32,036 nt of DNA from Phoronis australis (GCA_002633005.1 NMRA01000073.1:364082-396117); one strand, 5' to 3'; positions 20,378 to 30,989 are shown, counted from the stretch's first letter. Numbers and translations are program-made. The notes: generated by a model from the letters alone, not told the origin.

Positions 20378-20389
20378 TTAAAACACTCA

Positions 20390-20820
20390 CACAAGTTTCA
20401 AATTCTGTGCATAAACAGGACCCAAAAGTATTCAAATATTAACCAATTATTTAACATAGACTGAAACGCTTTCTAATATGCCAATGGCGATGGCCATGCA
20501 GCAACTAGGCAACATGCAATGTTATAATGTGACAGTGAAATTTGAAAAAATAAACACTAAATCAAGACAAATAGAACCATCATTTACAATTCTTACCGAT
20601 AAAATTTAACCCTAAAAGCAGCGAGAAACGCAAAACCCACTCACCAAATGGAGGTATAGTATTCAAACAAAATTCGGATGCTTGTGAACCGGCCGTGGCA
20701 GACGAATGAGGGCGAGAAAACGTTTTGTCGGTAAACACAAACGCATTGCGCTTTGAAGAACCTTGAATGTTGTTGAACGCGCAGTGTTCTGCGATGACCA
20801 GTCCTACCAGAACATACTGT
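20390..20820. other. No gene recognised
   Basis: AT-rich sequence. The minus frame at 20641-21063 runs through the adjacent MITE and has no motif. Confidence 0.45.
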
Positions 20821-20821
20821 A

Positions 20822-20964
20822 GTGGCGGACTTAGAGGGGGGCCAAGCGGGCCATGGTCCCCCTAAAATTCTCCCAGATTCCATTTTGCAGTTCGGGAGTG
20901 CAAAATCGTGGCTAATACTCTGTCCTGGCCCCCTTAACTCAGAATTCTGGATCCGCCCCTGTAT
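20822..20964. mobile_element. Short hAT-like MITE
   Basis: TAGTGGCGGACTTAGAGGGG on the left and, inverted, CAGGGGCGGATCCAGA on the right delimit about 143 bp. The interior has the C/G-rich ends common to this class. The flanking 8-mers (ACATACTG and TATTGTGT) do not match, so the target duplication is not preserved or the edges are off by a few bases. Confidence 0.6.
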
Positions 20965-21295
20965 TGTGTTCAAAATTCCGGTTATGAGACAACAGACTGA
21001 TATGGTTACACGGAAACTGCGAGTCGTGTCACAATATTTACGATTATCCCAGTTCTTTGACATGCTGTTCCTCTTGCTGATATTACAGACTGTATTTTGT
21101 TGTAGGTTTCCTCTTCATCGTCATGAGGCACATTTCAGTGCTCGGGGAAAATGAAGCTAAGTATATGTGGAAATGAGGCTCAGTTGTTCATCATAAAAAG
21201 CCTTAAAAAGAAAATATCTGCAATTTTAAAATGCACCCTCCAAAAACTCTGTCTCCCAAATTGTTTAGTGTCCTATATGCATATAAGCAGTCTTT

Positions 21296-21412
21296 AGAAC
21301 ACTACCATTTCCGAAAGTAAACATTTTGGTGTTCTACTCTCAGAACACCATAATGTTCATTTGTGTACTGTGTATGTTCTAAAATTGAACAAATATGTTC
21401 TATTTTAGAACC
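21296..21412. repeat. AGAACAC / GTGTTCT foldback-type repeat, second locus
   Basis: TTAGAACACTACC, TTTTGGTGTTCTACTCTCAG, AGAACACCATAATGTTC and GTTCTATTTTAGAACC form a mixture of direct and inverted words resembling 15776-15940. Likely two diverged copies of one repeat family; the 5.5-kb spacing and partial inversion could also make them ends of one large element. Confidence 0.5.
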
Positions 21413-21718
21413 AAACGACCCTGTGACGCTTCATTTCGTTTAGAGGGAAGTTAGCTTCAGCACCAGCAAATGCGCCGGGTAAATTAATTAAGAGGAACCC
21501 GGCTTTATCTCTGAGAAAGTTTGCAAATGCAGCTTGTTCTTGTTAAATGATTTCACGAAAGCGTTTGATTCTTTAGCACGTAACTTTATACATAATATCT
21601 TTCATTTATAATTTTGTTTCCATTAAAAGTTAGGTCAGAATGTTTTACAAAAACAAAACATCTTGGATTATGTGATCAGACATGATAGTAATATCAATAG
21701 TATTATAGTTGGCAGCAT

Positions 21719-21913
21719 GTATTTCAGTTCTGTATTTATGAGTACGCAGATGATACGCCTATTGCATTCGATGGACCTGAAGTTTTGTTGCAGTCTACTT
21801 TGACTGTTTTGAAAACATTGAAACAATTTCTCTGGCCTTCACATGAATATTGAAGAAACAAAAGCTGAAGAAAAGTTACTAAAAATAAAACCAGACATGG
21901 ACAAAAATTAATT
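21719..21913 (+). pseudogene. LINE reverse-transcriptase fragment (YADD box)
   Basis: The frame from about 21719 reads CIYEYADDTPIAFDGPEVLL, with the YADD catalytic box of reverse transcriptase, then STLTVLKTLKQF. It hits a TGA at 21851. One frame over, SGLHMNIEETKAEE follows directly, the 'SGL.iN..Kt' block that always follows YADD in LINEs. One frameshift and a stop at about 21911 make it a dead fragment. It may be related to the zf-RVT piece at 2999-3172, but the two do not overlap in the protein. Confidence 0.7.
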
Positions 21914-21919
21914 TTACTT

Positions 21920-22500
21920 TTCTTGGATTTGATCTTCAGGTCTAGGTAAAGGACATGGCTGGTCAAACTTATTTGCATTACTTAAAAGACGAACAACTCC
22001 TATTGAGACATTGGTCAAGGCAAAACCAGACGCCCTTTGGAAGGGTTACTGTAATAAATATCTGGCTGTGTCGAAAATTATTCACTTTTTGATAGCCCTG
22101 CTAAGTCCGTCTAAAAATGTTTTGGCTGAAGTCGATTGTTCCTTCTCAAGTTACTGTGGCAAAGACGTAGTGATAAAATTAAACACACCTGGGATGTTCT
22201 TAGCTTTAAAAATGGAGATATCAAAATGATCAATATTTTTAATTTTTGTAAGGCTATTTAATTAAATTTGACAACAAAATACATAAGCAGTGTTTCAAAA
22301 TCATCCCAGTAGTTATATTCTATATATTCAGAGATTCAAGGTTTTACTAAATTTGGTACTAAATTCTTAAAACGTAAACTACCAAATACAGTATTTATAA
22401 TCAATACAAGTGATCCAGTACGATTATAAAGATTAGACAATTGTGAACATAGTCTGTTACATCGCCGGCGTCAGCGTTCAGCGATTGTTGCCGGGACTGT
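21920..22500. other. Probably decayed LINE remainder, then unassigned
   Basis: The 22011-22229 frame directly follows the reverse-transcriptase fragment and may be degraded LINE sequence. Nothing else is recognised. Confidence 0.3.
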
Positions 22501-22530
22501 GATATATAAAGGAACTGTGGTGTTGGCCGG

Positions 22531-22791
22531 GTGTATTCAAATGTTCGACCTGGGTGCGGCAGTCGAGAGTCTGTCGTGACAAGGTGTAGACGTATCTATA
22601 AGCTGTTTGAACACTATGGAACGTTTGTGCCGACAGTGAAGACTTGTAACATTCAACGGACGAAGTGGGGACCGCAATTTGATGGTGTTCAAAGTCGCTG
22701 GGATGCTGAAAGGAAGGCACTGACCACAAGTGAACTGTGCTCAAACTGTGTAAAAAAAGAACTGGACACTGACTCAGTGATATTAGTTTGA
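22531..22791 (+). CDS. Unrecognised ORF downstream of a TATA-like box
   Basis: An open frame without ATG at its start ends ALTTSELCSNCVKKELDTDS before TGA at 22789-22791. It contains WGPQFDGVQSRWDAERK. TATATAAAGG lies at about 22503-22512. The composition is protein-like and charged, and it could be a terminal exon or a fragment of a mobile-element gene. I do not recognise it; chance is possible. Confidence 0.25.
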   Translation: MYSNVRPGCGSRESVVTRCRRIYKLFEHYGTFVPTVKTCNIQRTKWGPQFDGVQSRWDAERKALTTSELCSNCVKKELDTDSVILV

Positions 22792-22799
22792 GTACCACG

Positions 22800-25537
22800 T
22801 GGGAGTGGTCGACCCAGTTATGATACTTCTTAGTGTTTTTGTGTAAACGTTTAATGTCAGATGCTTCATTAAATATTGTTTCTTTTAAACTTGTTTTCTA
22901 CTGAATTGCCTAATTAAAGTCACGTCGTGAGAACGATTCTCATTGGGATTTGTTCTTAAATTGACTCAAGGATAAGAGGTAATCTTGGTAAATTGGCCCA
23001 CATACGTTTTCTGAAATGACCCCTGTTAATAATTGAGAGCTATGGGAGTGCAGTTTGGAAAATGCAACAAGCAAAAGTAATATTTTGGGAAGATGGAGTG
23101 AGCCTTTTGATGCCAACTTATTAGGTAAACTTTCACAAACTTAAAAATATTTTAAACTTGTAATATAGAACTATTTCTATGTTGTTGGCTTACCAGTATC
23201 ATTACTAGCTAACTTGCATATGAAGTTATTCAAAAGCAACAAAATTTTAAAAAACGTAATAAACCCGGGGAATGCTCACGTTATTTTGTGCATTATTTCG
23301 AGTCGCTATTCAACATGCAGCTCAAAAGTGCTGAAGATTCATCGAGAACATTTTCGCAGAATCTGCGAAATGGACTTAAATCAGAATAAGAAATTCCTGG
23401 TGTGAATTCAAGGTACTTGTTGAGTCAGTGAGATACCGTAGCACTAAAACAATCAAATTCCCGTAATGTACTTATAGAGTCGTGGAGCCTGCTTATGTTT
23501 CGTGTCATTTCCCCTCTTCGTAGCAACGATGAATCAAGTACTCTGTCATCTTACCATCACAGATTTTGACCAAACGACGCCAGTTGCAAGCCAAGCGAAT
23601 TCACATAGTTAGGAGTTCCCTGCTTGGTGAATACTGAACATGACAGGTTACAAAATACAATGTAAAAATAATGGGACAGTGGTGTCGGATTTTCGCGAAA
23701 TAAAGGCCTCAAAACAGAATGGCTGACAAGTTACGCAAGCTTTCTACATCCCCAATGCAAAGTAAAAAGCGAACAGTAAAACATGGAATATTCGCTAGTA
23801 CGTTTGAAAGGTTTGATTTGCCAAATTTTTAAGACGTGGCACTGAAACTGCCCAAGTATCTGCGCAACGAGTGACGTGATTCTGCAGAGATTGCCAGTGA
23901 AAATTGGAAACATTCGCTAACCTATTGAGACTCGTTGTAAAGGAGCCGGAGACTGAAAACGACCCTATTTTGGAAGGACGACTATGTCAAAATAAACAAA
24001 ATGGTACAGAGTGGTATATGACGGTACAAAAAAGTGTCGTCACTAACGCTGCTAGATCTCTTATTTTTATTTTTGATAACGTCATAATATGTTGTATGTA
24101 CCAATGCAGCATAGTGAAGTAAATTCAATGTTTTATTTTATTGTTGACCACTCTCTATCAGTTCAAATATTTTAATTTTCTTGCATGAATCAAAAATTTC
24201 AGCAGGAATATTGAGCTCTGCACTGTGTTCTGCAATAAAAAGTGGACAATATTTTGATGGCCAATGGGTGGACCGAAACTGTTAAGAGTCACTGCATGAG
24301 AACGTCAGGCAATTTGCAATATTAGGGGAACATGACAAGTCACGAATTTTGAATTTGTTGGGGTACATATATCACTTGGGCTGAATTAGCTACAAAAATA
24401 TAAAAATTAGTTTTGTCATTCGTCAGTTTGTAAATATATAACGAATAACTAATTTGGGTGAAAAAATGGCCTAACCCCTTGTGCGCGACTGTTGAAAATG
24501 CCCTATGTTTCTATGGGTATTAAACCACTTTGCGGGCGTTTAAAAAATAAAAAAAAAACTGATTGAGTTATATACAACTATCCTTTTTGTAATTGAGAAT
24601 GCCAAAAATAATTCAGAATGACGTATTTTGATACTTTTAAGGAACGTTTGAATGCCTTGCCTCCACGGGCCAAATACAGTTACCAATTTAGACCTACTGT
24701 ATATAGAGGCCTATGTAATACAAGCGCGCAAAAACGCACACCCCACACATGGGTTCTGTGATAGCTACAGCTCTCGTCTTTGAAAAGTGATCGTTATTTC
24801 CGTGGACAGCACCTTCTTTAATTCTCGAATTTACACTTTAGCGGAGGCACTTTCACCACTTTCACCTGTTTCATACTGCCACCAATAGAAGGCGGCAAAG
24901 CAGAAAATATGAAAAATATGATCCGAATTGGAAGTAAATCGTAATAAAAAATCAGATTACATTTTATTCAAGATAACCAGAATTGCTTCCGGCGTTCTTT
25001 TAGCGAAATATTGCGTTATTGACATTAGCTAAGAAACGGAATTAGGTTCACGAAAATAGGTCACGCTCTGAAGGAAATCGGCAATAGCCAGCGAGCCGCT
25101 ATGTTACAACAAAGATATTGTAAAATACCTGAAAAATGTCAACGCAATAGACCACTTGGAAGAATGGGAGTTGATTGGCAATCTGGCACGAATGGGAGTG
25201 TGAGAGACAAAGGAACTGGCCAGCCTGTTAGAACAAAAGATCATATGTCCAAAGCACCGTATGTGGCAGTATCTAGGTTGTAAGCCAAGGTGTACGTTTG
25301 CAGCCCAAGGAATGCAAAGGATGTTCACCACTCAATCCCAGGACTACGTCAACTTAACTTCTCATTTGAAGGTGAGCTACGTAACAATTCATATTTTTTC
25401 TCAGAAATCTCACTGTGATTAGTCATACCATCTGAGAACTAGTTTCAGCTGTGTATGAGGTCCAAAACAAAATTTAAACATTTGATGGAATGGAATATTC
25501 TTTCATAATTTGAATTTTAAAAAGGACTTGTTCTCTA
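22800..25537. other. Long stretch without recognised gene
   Basis: Frames of 60-75 codons at 23214, 23731, 23904, 25101 and 25104 lack motifs. No inverted-repeat element was identified by eye. Confidence 0.45.
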
Positions 25538-25945
25538 ATGCTTAAAACTAAGTTACCTATTTCAACTAGAAAAGTGGTTGGTTTGAAAGCATATGGGATC
25601 GGAGATGGGGTGATTTTGGGGAATCCTGCTTCTGATTGCAAACCAGTGGAACTATTGGTTGAGGTATGTCATGTTGAATCCTCATTGAGACCTTTCACCA
25701 GTTTCAGCAATCGAAAGACGAAGATATTCCTGTGTCCAAAAGGTGGCTGTAACATCACTTTTGCCTCTCGAAACGAACTCAAGCAGCAAGTTAGCATTTG
25801 CTGGCATGATAAACAGCCAACAGCACTTGAATATAATCGCTGATGTGAAGAGAAAGAGGGTTGCCAAAGTCACTGGTATACAAGGTGAAGTTCATGATCT
25901 AACAGCATGCTCGTTGAACTCAATTTGGCATCACAAATCCATAAG
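25538..25945 (+). pseudogene. C2H2-type finger fragment of a multi-copy invertebrate family
   Basis: The frame at 25538-25843 contains FLCPKGGCNITFASRNELKQ followed by QVSICWH, close to the 'CPe.GC...F....eL..Hl..G.H' finger of a repeated invertebrate protein family (the first expected His is replaced by Q). It ends at 25843. One frame over, DVKRKRVAKVTGIQG (to about 25900) looks like the continuation 'd.vkr.w..kv'. The same family's MGWALK block lies 0.7 kb downstream on the same strand. Together they suggest a decayed multi-exon copy. Family function is unknown to me. Confidence 0.45.
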
Positions 25946-26530
25946 TTTGACATATGACCTTTGTTGTGCATTTTAGTCACTGACTGTTCCAAGTTGACTT
26001 AATAGTCAACATGGAAATGCGCTGTGTGATGTCATACAATGTATATTACAACCCAACAAAAAGTGAAGCTGTTGTGGAACATGCTACTCAACAGCCTTTT
26101 CAGCCGTGGCTTGGACATTCGCACAAATTCAGGCTGGATTTTTTTGACGTGGATTAATGTATCAATCATACCACTCAAACAGCACAACTCTTTCACTTAT
26201 GACCACAGCATTTGGATTTTGTAAGCTCATTTTGTGAATTCACAAAACATGGCTACCCATCCAAAAAGCATGGCTCCTGGTGTTGCATCCAGCTTTGTTA
26301 CCTTTAAACACTTCTCACACAGTCTTCCCTAAGTCGTGCACACGATTCTCAGTCACGTGAGTTTTTGAACTGATTAATGGTTGCAAAAGCTGTGTTTGAT
26401 TTGTGTGAACAGGGATCAGCTTACAATTAGATGTGTGAGTGGTGTTCACGAGTGTTTGACAATTGTTGTTCTGATAGCCTGCCAATGGAGTAGGAAACAT
26501 ATACTATCTTATTGAATTTTACATTTTCAG

Positions 26531-26770
26531 GTGTAAAAATGCAGGCACCTAGTACCCAAACAGCAGGAGAGTCATACAGCACAATGGGGTGGGCTCTGAA
26601 GTCAGCATAAAGGTCTGAAATAATGACGGAAAGCGTAAAGATGTTTTTGACTGATGCGTTCAACGAAGGTCAAAAAAGCTATCCAATGAGGTGTTCTCAA
26701 CAAACAAGAACTACAAGACACAATCATAGAACTGGTGTTTGAATATCTTGAGCAGTATCCAATCATGTAG
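26531..26770 (+). pseudogene. MGWALK-block exon of the same family, with in-frame stop
   Basis: After an acceptor-like TTTTACATTTTCAG ending at 26530, the frame reads GESYSTMGWALKSA, then TAA at 26608-26610, then RSEIMTESVKMFLTDAFNEG. The MGWALK...F...vk.fL...F..G pattern is the conserved C-terminal region that, as I recall, accompanies the C2H2 finger in this family. The stop sits where a K or R codon is expected, and homology then drifts with a further frame change (EYLEQYP near 26740). Clear evidence of decay. Confidence 0.5.
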
Positions 26771-26779
26771 ATCGTAATC

Positions 26780-27530
26780 ATCATTGTTACTGTATTCTTG
26801 TTGTGCACCTTATGGTGTGTCTATTGCTATGAAGTAATGTTGCTAGTGAGTTTGAATCCTTGATATTTTCTGTGAAATTTCTTCTCAAGTCAAGTGTCCC
26901 TTTAACTGTCATTTCCAGGTTATTTGAATGTATACATGTACATTAATATACAGTACAAGCCAAACGTATCCTGACAAAATAACCCGGAATTCCTCGCCAT
27001 GACAGCTGGGGCAAAAGAAGAATTCGTGGTCAAAGTGGTCTTCCTTTGTGACTGAAAATGAAGTTTAACAGGAAAGTTAGTATGGTGGCTAAGTCATTCT
27101 GTAATAAGCTATGTAATAAGCTGTGGTAATAGTTATTACCAGTCATTTGTTCATTAACAGGACTAGCCATCAGGTGGTGCAAAGATTTATAGTGTCTGAT
27201 TAATTTTGCCTTGTTCCGTATGACTGTTTGCAAGCATGCGTGTGTAGGCCCATTATGCTGTCATCCTGGTCTTTTTGTCTGGCATCTGCTGAGTTGCATC
27301 TCCAAATCCTTGGTGAATGTGAAATTTTACAAATGAGATGACAAAAGAGAGTTTTGGGATGTACTTGACTACCACTGTGCCCCTTGTGGCAACTTAACTT
27401 CTTCATGTTAGTCTCTTTATCTAGCAAGTTCCTTGACTGATTTTCATCAAATTTCCCAAATTAGTGTCAGTTATGAAGACAGCCGCGTTTTCATACTTCC
27501 TGGCGTACCTATGTAATCTGCACAGAAACG
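26780..27530. other. No gene recognised
   Basis: Short frames without motif on both strands. Confidence 0.45.
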
Positions 27531-27535
27531 TTGCC

Positions 27536-28115
27536 ATTGAGATGAGCACGACTGACAATGATTGTTGATTGGATGATCTCCTATGGTGCCCTTTAATGGC
27601 AGTGCTGTAGGAGTAAAATTAAAGGTAAGTAGGCGCCCAAAGCCCACCGTATCACCTTGAGCACTGAGCGTAACTTATGGTGCGTAGGCATTACGTTCAA
27701 ATGCCAAAAGGTGGTTGGTTGCGCCTACCTGTGCGTACGCGCCACTACAGCACCGCTTAAGGGCAATTTAGGTTTTCTTTATGTATGCCTCTATATCTAC
27801 CAAGTTTCGTGATGTATTTTCGGGCAATATGGTATATTTGTTTTTGTTGAGGAAACGAGAACAAACTGCTATTTTCGGCTGGACTTAAAATATTCTGTGT
27901 CACTAAATATTATTATTTCTGGCAACAGCCTCTCGGTCCTTGGAATTGCTCGGAGGATAGTTCTGAAATTTTGCTCATGTGTTCCTATTGAGATGATCAC
28001 GACTGACAGGTTTTCTGATGGGTGCAATCACCGAGACGCCCGGAGTGGCAATTTGTTTGTTTATCTGCGCTGCAATATGTACAAAGTTCTGTTGGTGAAT
28101 CTGGGTGCAATTTGA
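27536..28115 (+). repeat. Two diverged tandem copies of a repeat, about 451 bp apart
   Basis: ATTGAGATGAGCACGACTGA at 27536 and ATTGAGATGATCACGACTGA at 27987 start colinear segments that stay in register for about 70 bp. A GCCC...GGCAATTT block begins 52 and 51 bp later respectively. The first copy is interrupted there by a foldback MITE. Confidence 0.6.
27588..27763. mobile_element. Foldback MITE inserted at a TTAA-like site
   Basis: The arm GCAGTGCTGTAG at 27599-27610 pairs with CTACAGCACCGC at 27745-27756. An inner GTAGGCGC at about 27629-27636 pairs with GCGCCTAC at 27721-27728. TTAA occurs at 27593-27596 and 27757-27760, and GCCC/GGGC extends the symmetry outward. The second tandem copy reads GCCCGGAGTGGCAATTT at 28038-28054 where this one has GCCCTTTAA...TTAAGGGCAATTT, so it approximates the unoccupied site. 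Confidence 0.65.
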
Positions 28116-28119
28116 TGTA

Positions 28120-29600
28120 TGTGTTACATTATTGAGGAGAGTATGCCCGGCATAAATTTTGGGACATGTCTGAGTGCTGTTGCGTCCTCTAGCGGTTCTG
28201 TATCAACCAAGTATCTTGATGTATGGAATTTGGCAAGAATGTGACAGCGATTGTCTTGTTTCAGACGAATATAATGTATGCTGCACCACCTAAAGGTTTT
28301 TTATTTTATATATTACATAGTATTAACATCCCTGGAACCATAATGCCAGATCACTTTCCGTATCTCCTGTTTTTGTATGGTGTTGACAAAAATGCAGTGT
28401 GATGTAGACTATGATTTCATTTTTACTTATTTTGATCAAAGATCTCCATACCCAAGACTTGACGTTCACAACCTGTTTTAACACCCACACTTGTATAACA
28501 CACATATGTACTATAATCAATTTACAAGTGGGAAACTAAATTGTCCTATCCATAGCTCGATGTCAACCATGACCAAAGGCTGCGTTGTATAAATTTCCTG
28601 TGTAATAAATACTGCACTGATGTGTTTTTCTATGTGTTGCAAGTCAGAGTTTTCATGAGTATTAGATAATAAAACACTTAAGTTCACCGAAACCTTACGT
28701 AAAATAATTTGACATTTTCGTATTCTGCCTGTATTTTGAATTCATAGCACCACTGCAATTGCTAGTGGTTTTACATCTGATGCCCAGTTTAACCAATGAC
28801 ATTCCTAGGCCTATGTAGTATTCTTATGTACTTCTCGAATTCATATTGTGTTAGGGATGTTCTATAATCACGGTTGGAATCTTCTGATCCATTCTCATCC
28901 GAACCTGCAATGCTTCATCGAATCTACGTTTCAGTCCTTTACTTTGCAATCGTCATCACTAAAATGGAAGTCCCTGTGTTAATTGTAAATACAACTGGCT
29001 GAAACGTTGCTTCAAGAACTGTTGAGTGGAGGTTGGCGAAAACACTCCTATAGAAATAGCAATAGCCAATATAGGTTTCCGTGCATTGGATAGTAAGCCA
29101 GATTTCTCAAAGTTACACGCTTGGGCGCACTCTAAAATATTTACTTGGCACTGCGTAATGAGAACGACTTGTTCAACAGAAGGTTCATTTTTCCGACTCG
29201 GTAAACCGGTGAGTGTTTTTGCGCGGTAAAAGAAATAACGATCGAATATAGGGCATTTCCACCAATTACACAGCTTGACTCAGGTGGGTTGAATAAGTAA
29301 CAAAAGTAGCTAATTTGCGAATACGTTTCAACTATGAATTTTACATTTTCATGTAGACAGAAGTTGTGTTTATTCAGTATGTCCTTCTTAATTTCTGTTA
29401 CTTTGTCGTTTTTGCACAGTGATGCAACGAAAATGCTAAAATTTGATGGTTTCCGAAGCCATGAACTAGCCAAAATTTCGAGGTGGCAGTTTTCTGTGAA
29501 GAAGTTAGATATTTTAAATAAAATTATTTTAGGTGTTAACCATTCCACCTAAGAGTAAATCTAAGCTTTATTCCAAAAACATCCGTGATATGTCATGTTT
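28120..29600. other. No gene recognised
   Basis: Frames at 28323, 29026, 29141 (135 codons, minus) and 29334 have no motif. The 135-codon frame is long for chance in AT-rich DNA but its composition (F, I, L, N, S, K) is unremarkable and no splice context supports it. Confidence 0.4.
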
Positions 29601-29701
29601 CCGCATCTGCCTGACTTTCTCATGCAGTTACTCTTAAGCACTCAGCGTGTTGTATTTGTCTTCGGTGGTTTTCCTTTGGCCTTGAAGATCTCGACTAGTA
29701 C

Positions 29702-29785
29702 CTGGGACGAGTATATACATTGCGTAAACAATCCATGGGCTGTTTTTATTCCCGTCTGAGGGAAATTTTATTTCGAAAACATCTT
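29702..29785 (-). CDS. Candidate internal exon (weak)
   Basis: On the minus strand CTTTTCTCATTTTCAG precedes and CCCAG|GTACTA follows an open 84-bp segment encoding DVFEIKFPSDGNKNSPWIV, then YAMYILVP. The splice signals are good and the peptide is protein-like, but I recognise no family and cannot find flanking exons. Confidence 0.25.
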
Positions 29786-29929
29786 CTGAAAATGAGAAAA
29801 GTACATTAGCAAAATCTAAAATTTTTTGAGTGCTTTTAAAAAACAGTCGGTAAATGCATCGATTTTCGTCCCATTTCTTCAATGCGTGTCTCTCCCGAGA
29901 GCTTAGTACCAAACAAGCAGACGATCCTT

Positions 29930-29990
29930 CCTGATTGGAACGCTAAGTCCCGCGTGACTGCGCTCCACGCTAAAGAAGATGGCGGACGAC
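29930..29990 (+). promoter_or_regulatory. CCAAT plus YY1-like start-site promoter candidate
   Basis: ATTGG (inverted CCAAT) lies at 29934-29938, and AAGATGGCGGACG at 29976-29988 fits the AAGATGGCGGC motif that overlaps the start codon in many TATA-less animal promoters. It sits in locally GC-richer sequence. Confidence 0.4.
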
Positions 29991-30125
29991 CTTCGGAGCC
30001 TGACGATGATAGGTATCCCGACGATACTGGTACCTAGCTGTATTTTAGCAATAGCCTTCATGCAGCTGGCTGGCTGGCTAGGCCCCAGGATGAACCAACA
30101 TCACAGGGCAGAAAAACAAAAAGTG
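29979..30125 (+). CDS. Candidate first exon of a small single-pass membrane protein
   Basis: The ATG lies in the YY1-like context. The product begins MADDLRSLTMIGIPTILVPS and continues CILAIAFMQLAGWLGPRM, a clear hydrophobic span at about residues 11-35, followed by a basic, hydrophilic segment (NQHHRAEKQKV). A donor GTG|GTAAAT at 30125/30126 would end the exon in phase 0 after 49 codons. The open frame continues to 30281, but the part beyond the donor is less protein-like. I do not recognise the family, and no downstream exon is visible before the minisatellite. Confidence 0.45.
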
Positions 30126-30289
30126 GTAAATATGCACATGCAAGTTGAAGTGTTGCCTGGAATACGTACTCCCACGGACATTGACCTACACCTCTTTGTG
30201 CTGTACAGACTCAGTGACGACATGAAAAACAGCGCTCGCAGTGGGTTTTTACTGAACTCATATTTAAATTTTTCAAAGTAAAATATTGT

Positions 30290-30780
30290 GCATTATTTAA
30301 GAAGATGTGAATGTTAATAACCTATTTTTATACCTTAAAAATTAATACCAACATGCTAAAACACGTGAAATCTCTTTTTTAAAAGTCTCTAAGTTACACA
30401 GTACTAAACAAGCAGGTCCTTAAAAAGTTAGTGGTCAAATCCATAACGTATCGGAAGTTCCCGAATGCGCTGACTCTGGGGTTGCACTTCACAGGTGTAG
30501 ACTCAGTGCACTGGTCACAACTGGAAAATCTCAGGTTTCAGTGGGTATCGGAACAGCATCACATCGATTTCTAGTTACATGTATATTACCAGTTGCAAGC
30601 TCTAACTCTACAGAGCGATGTTGATCAGACACTGCTAAAGACGATCGATTTAAATCACGAATGGGCATCGTTGACCGTTATCCAACCCCGACTTCTCCTT
30701 TACACGATAGCGCGAGTCTTATCCATGTGCCATTCTGACTGGCTCCTCAGTTTTAGATAATTGCTATTGTCGGAAGTGTC
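30290..30780. other. No gene recognised; possible intron
   Basis: If the 29979 exon is real this is its first intron. No motif seen. Confidence 0.35.
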
Positions 30781-30784
30781 GTTC

Positions 30785-30808
30785 TCACTTCCGGAGTAGA
30801 GGACGAGC
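30785..30808. repeat. Third copy of the transposon TIR core
   Basis: TCACTTCCGGAGTAGAGGAC then GAG repeats, with one mismatch, the inner core of the transposon's right TIR at about 20248-20271. No TTAA end or further TIR homology is obvious here. It may be a relic of a related element or a shared promoter motif (ETS-like CACTTCCGG). Confidence 0.55.
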
Positions 30809-30989
30809 GGGTGATCGCCCGTTCGCGATAGACGTACTGCGATACACCAACAATACGGGTGCTCATTTTTCTTCAAACGAGAATTCACAGGTCGGAAAAA
30901 ACGTTCCGTTTCCCCGTTTGCTTGGGGGTGGGTACCTCGGAGAGCTCGTGTTACTGTATGTTAAAGTCAAATTCCATCGGGAATTTCGC

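Larger units (their letters stand above)
18682..20381. mobile_element. TTAA-flanked DNA transposon with 157-bp TIRs carrying THAP and P2X7-ballast-like genes (Kolobok-like)
   Basis: TTAA occurs at 18682-18685 and 20378-20381. Immediately inside, AGGCGAAGGCAAC starts inverted repeats of 157 bp (18686-18842 and 20221-20377) that differ at only about ten positions by my count. Two convergent coding fragments fill the interior: a THAP transposase-type gene reading right from 18951 and a P2X7 C-terminal ('ballast')-like gene reading left from 20043/20061. TTAA target sites plus a THAP-bearing protein with the 'C..C...C..gH...W' block fit the Kolobok superfamily; piggyBac shares TTAA but lacks THAP. 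No transposase catalytic domain remains, so this copy is non-autonomous. The two coding homologies meet near 19750-19775, as expected if a larger element lost its centre. Confidence 0.8.

Noticed and set aside
18682-20381. piggyBac or P-element assignment
   Set aside because: TTAA fits piggyBac but the THAP plus C..C...C..gH...W blocks do not; P elements make 8-bp duplications, and the neighbouring AACACA/AACACT words are a weaker match than the exact TTAA.
29141-29548. 135-codon minus-strand frame
   Set aside because: No recognisable motif, no splice or start context, and composition typical of AT-rich chance frames.
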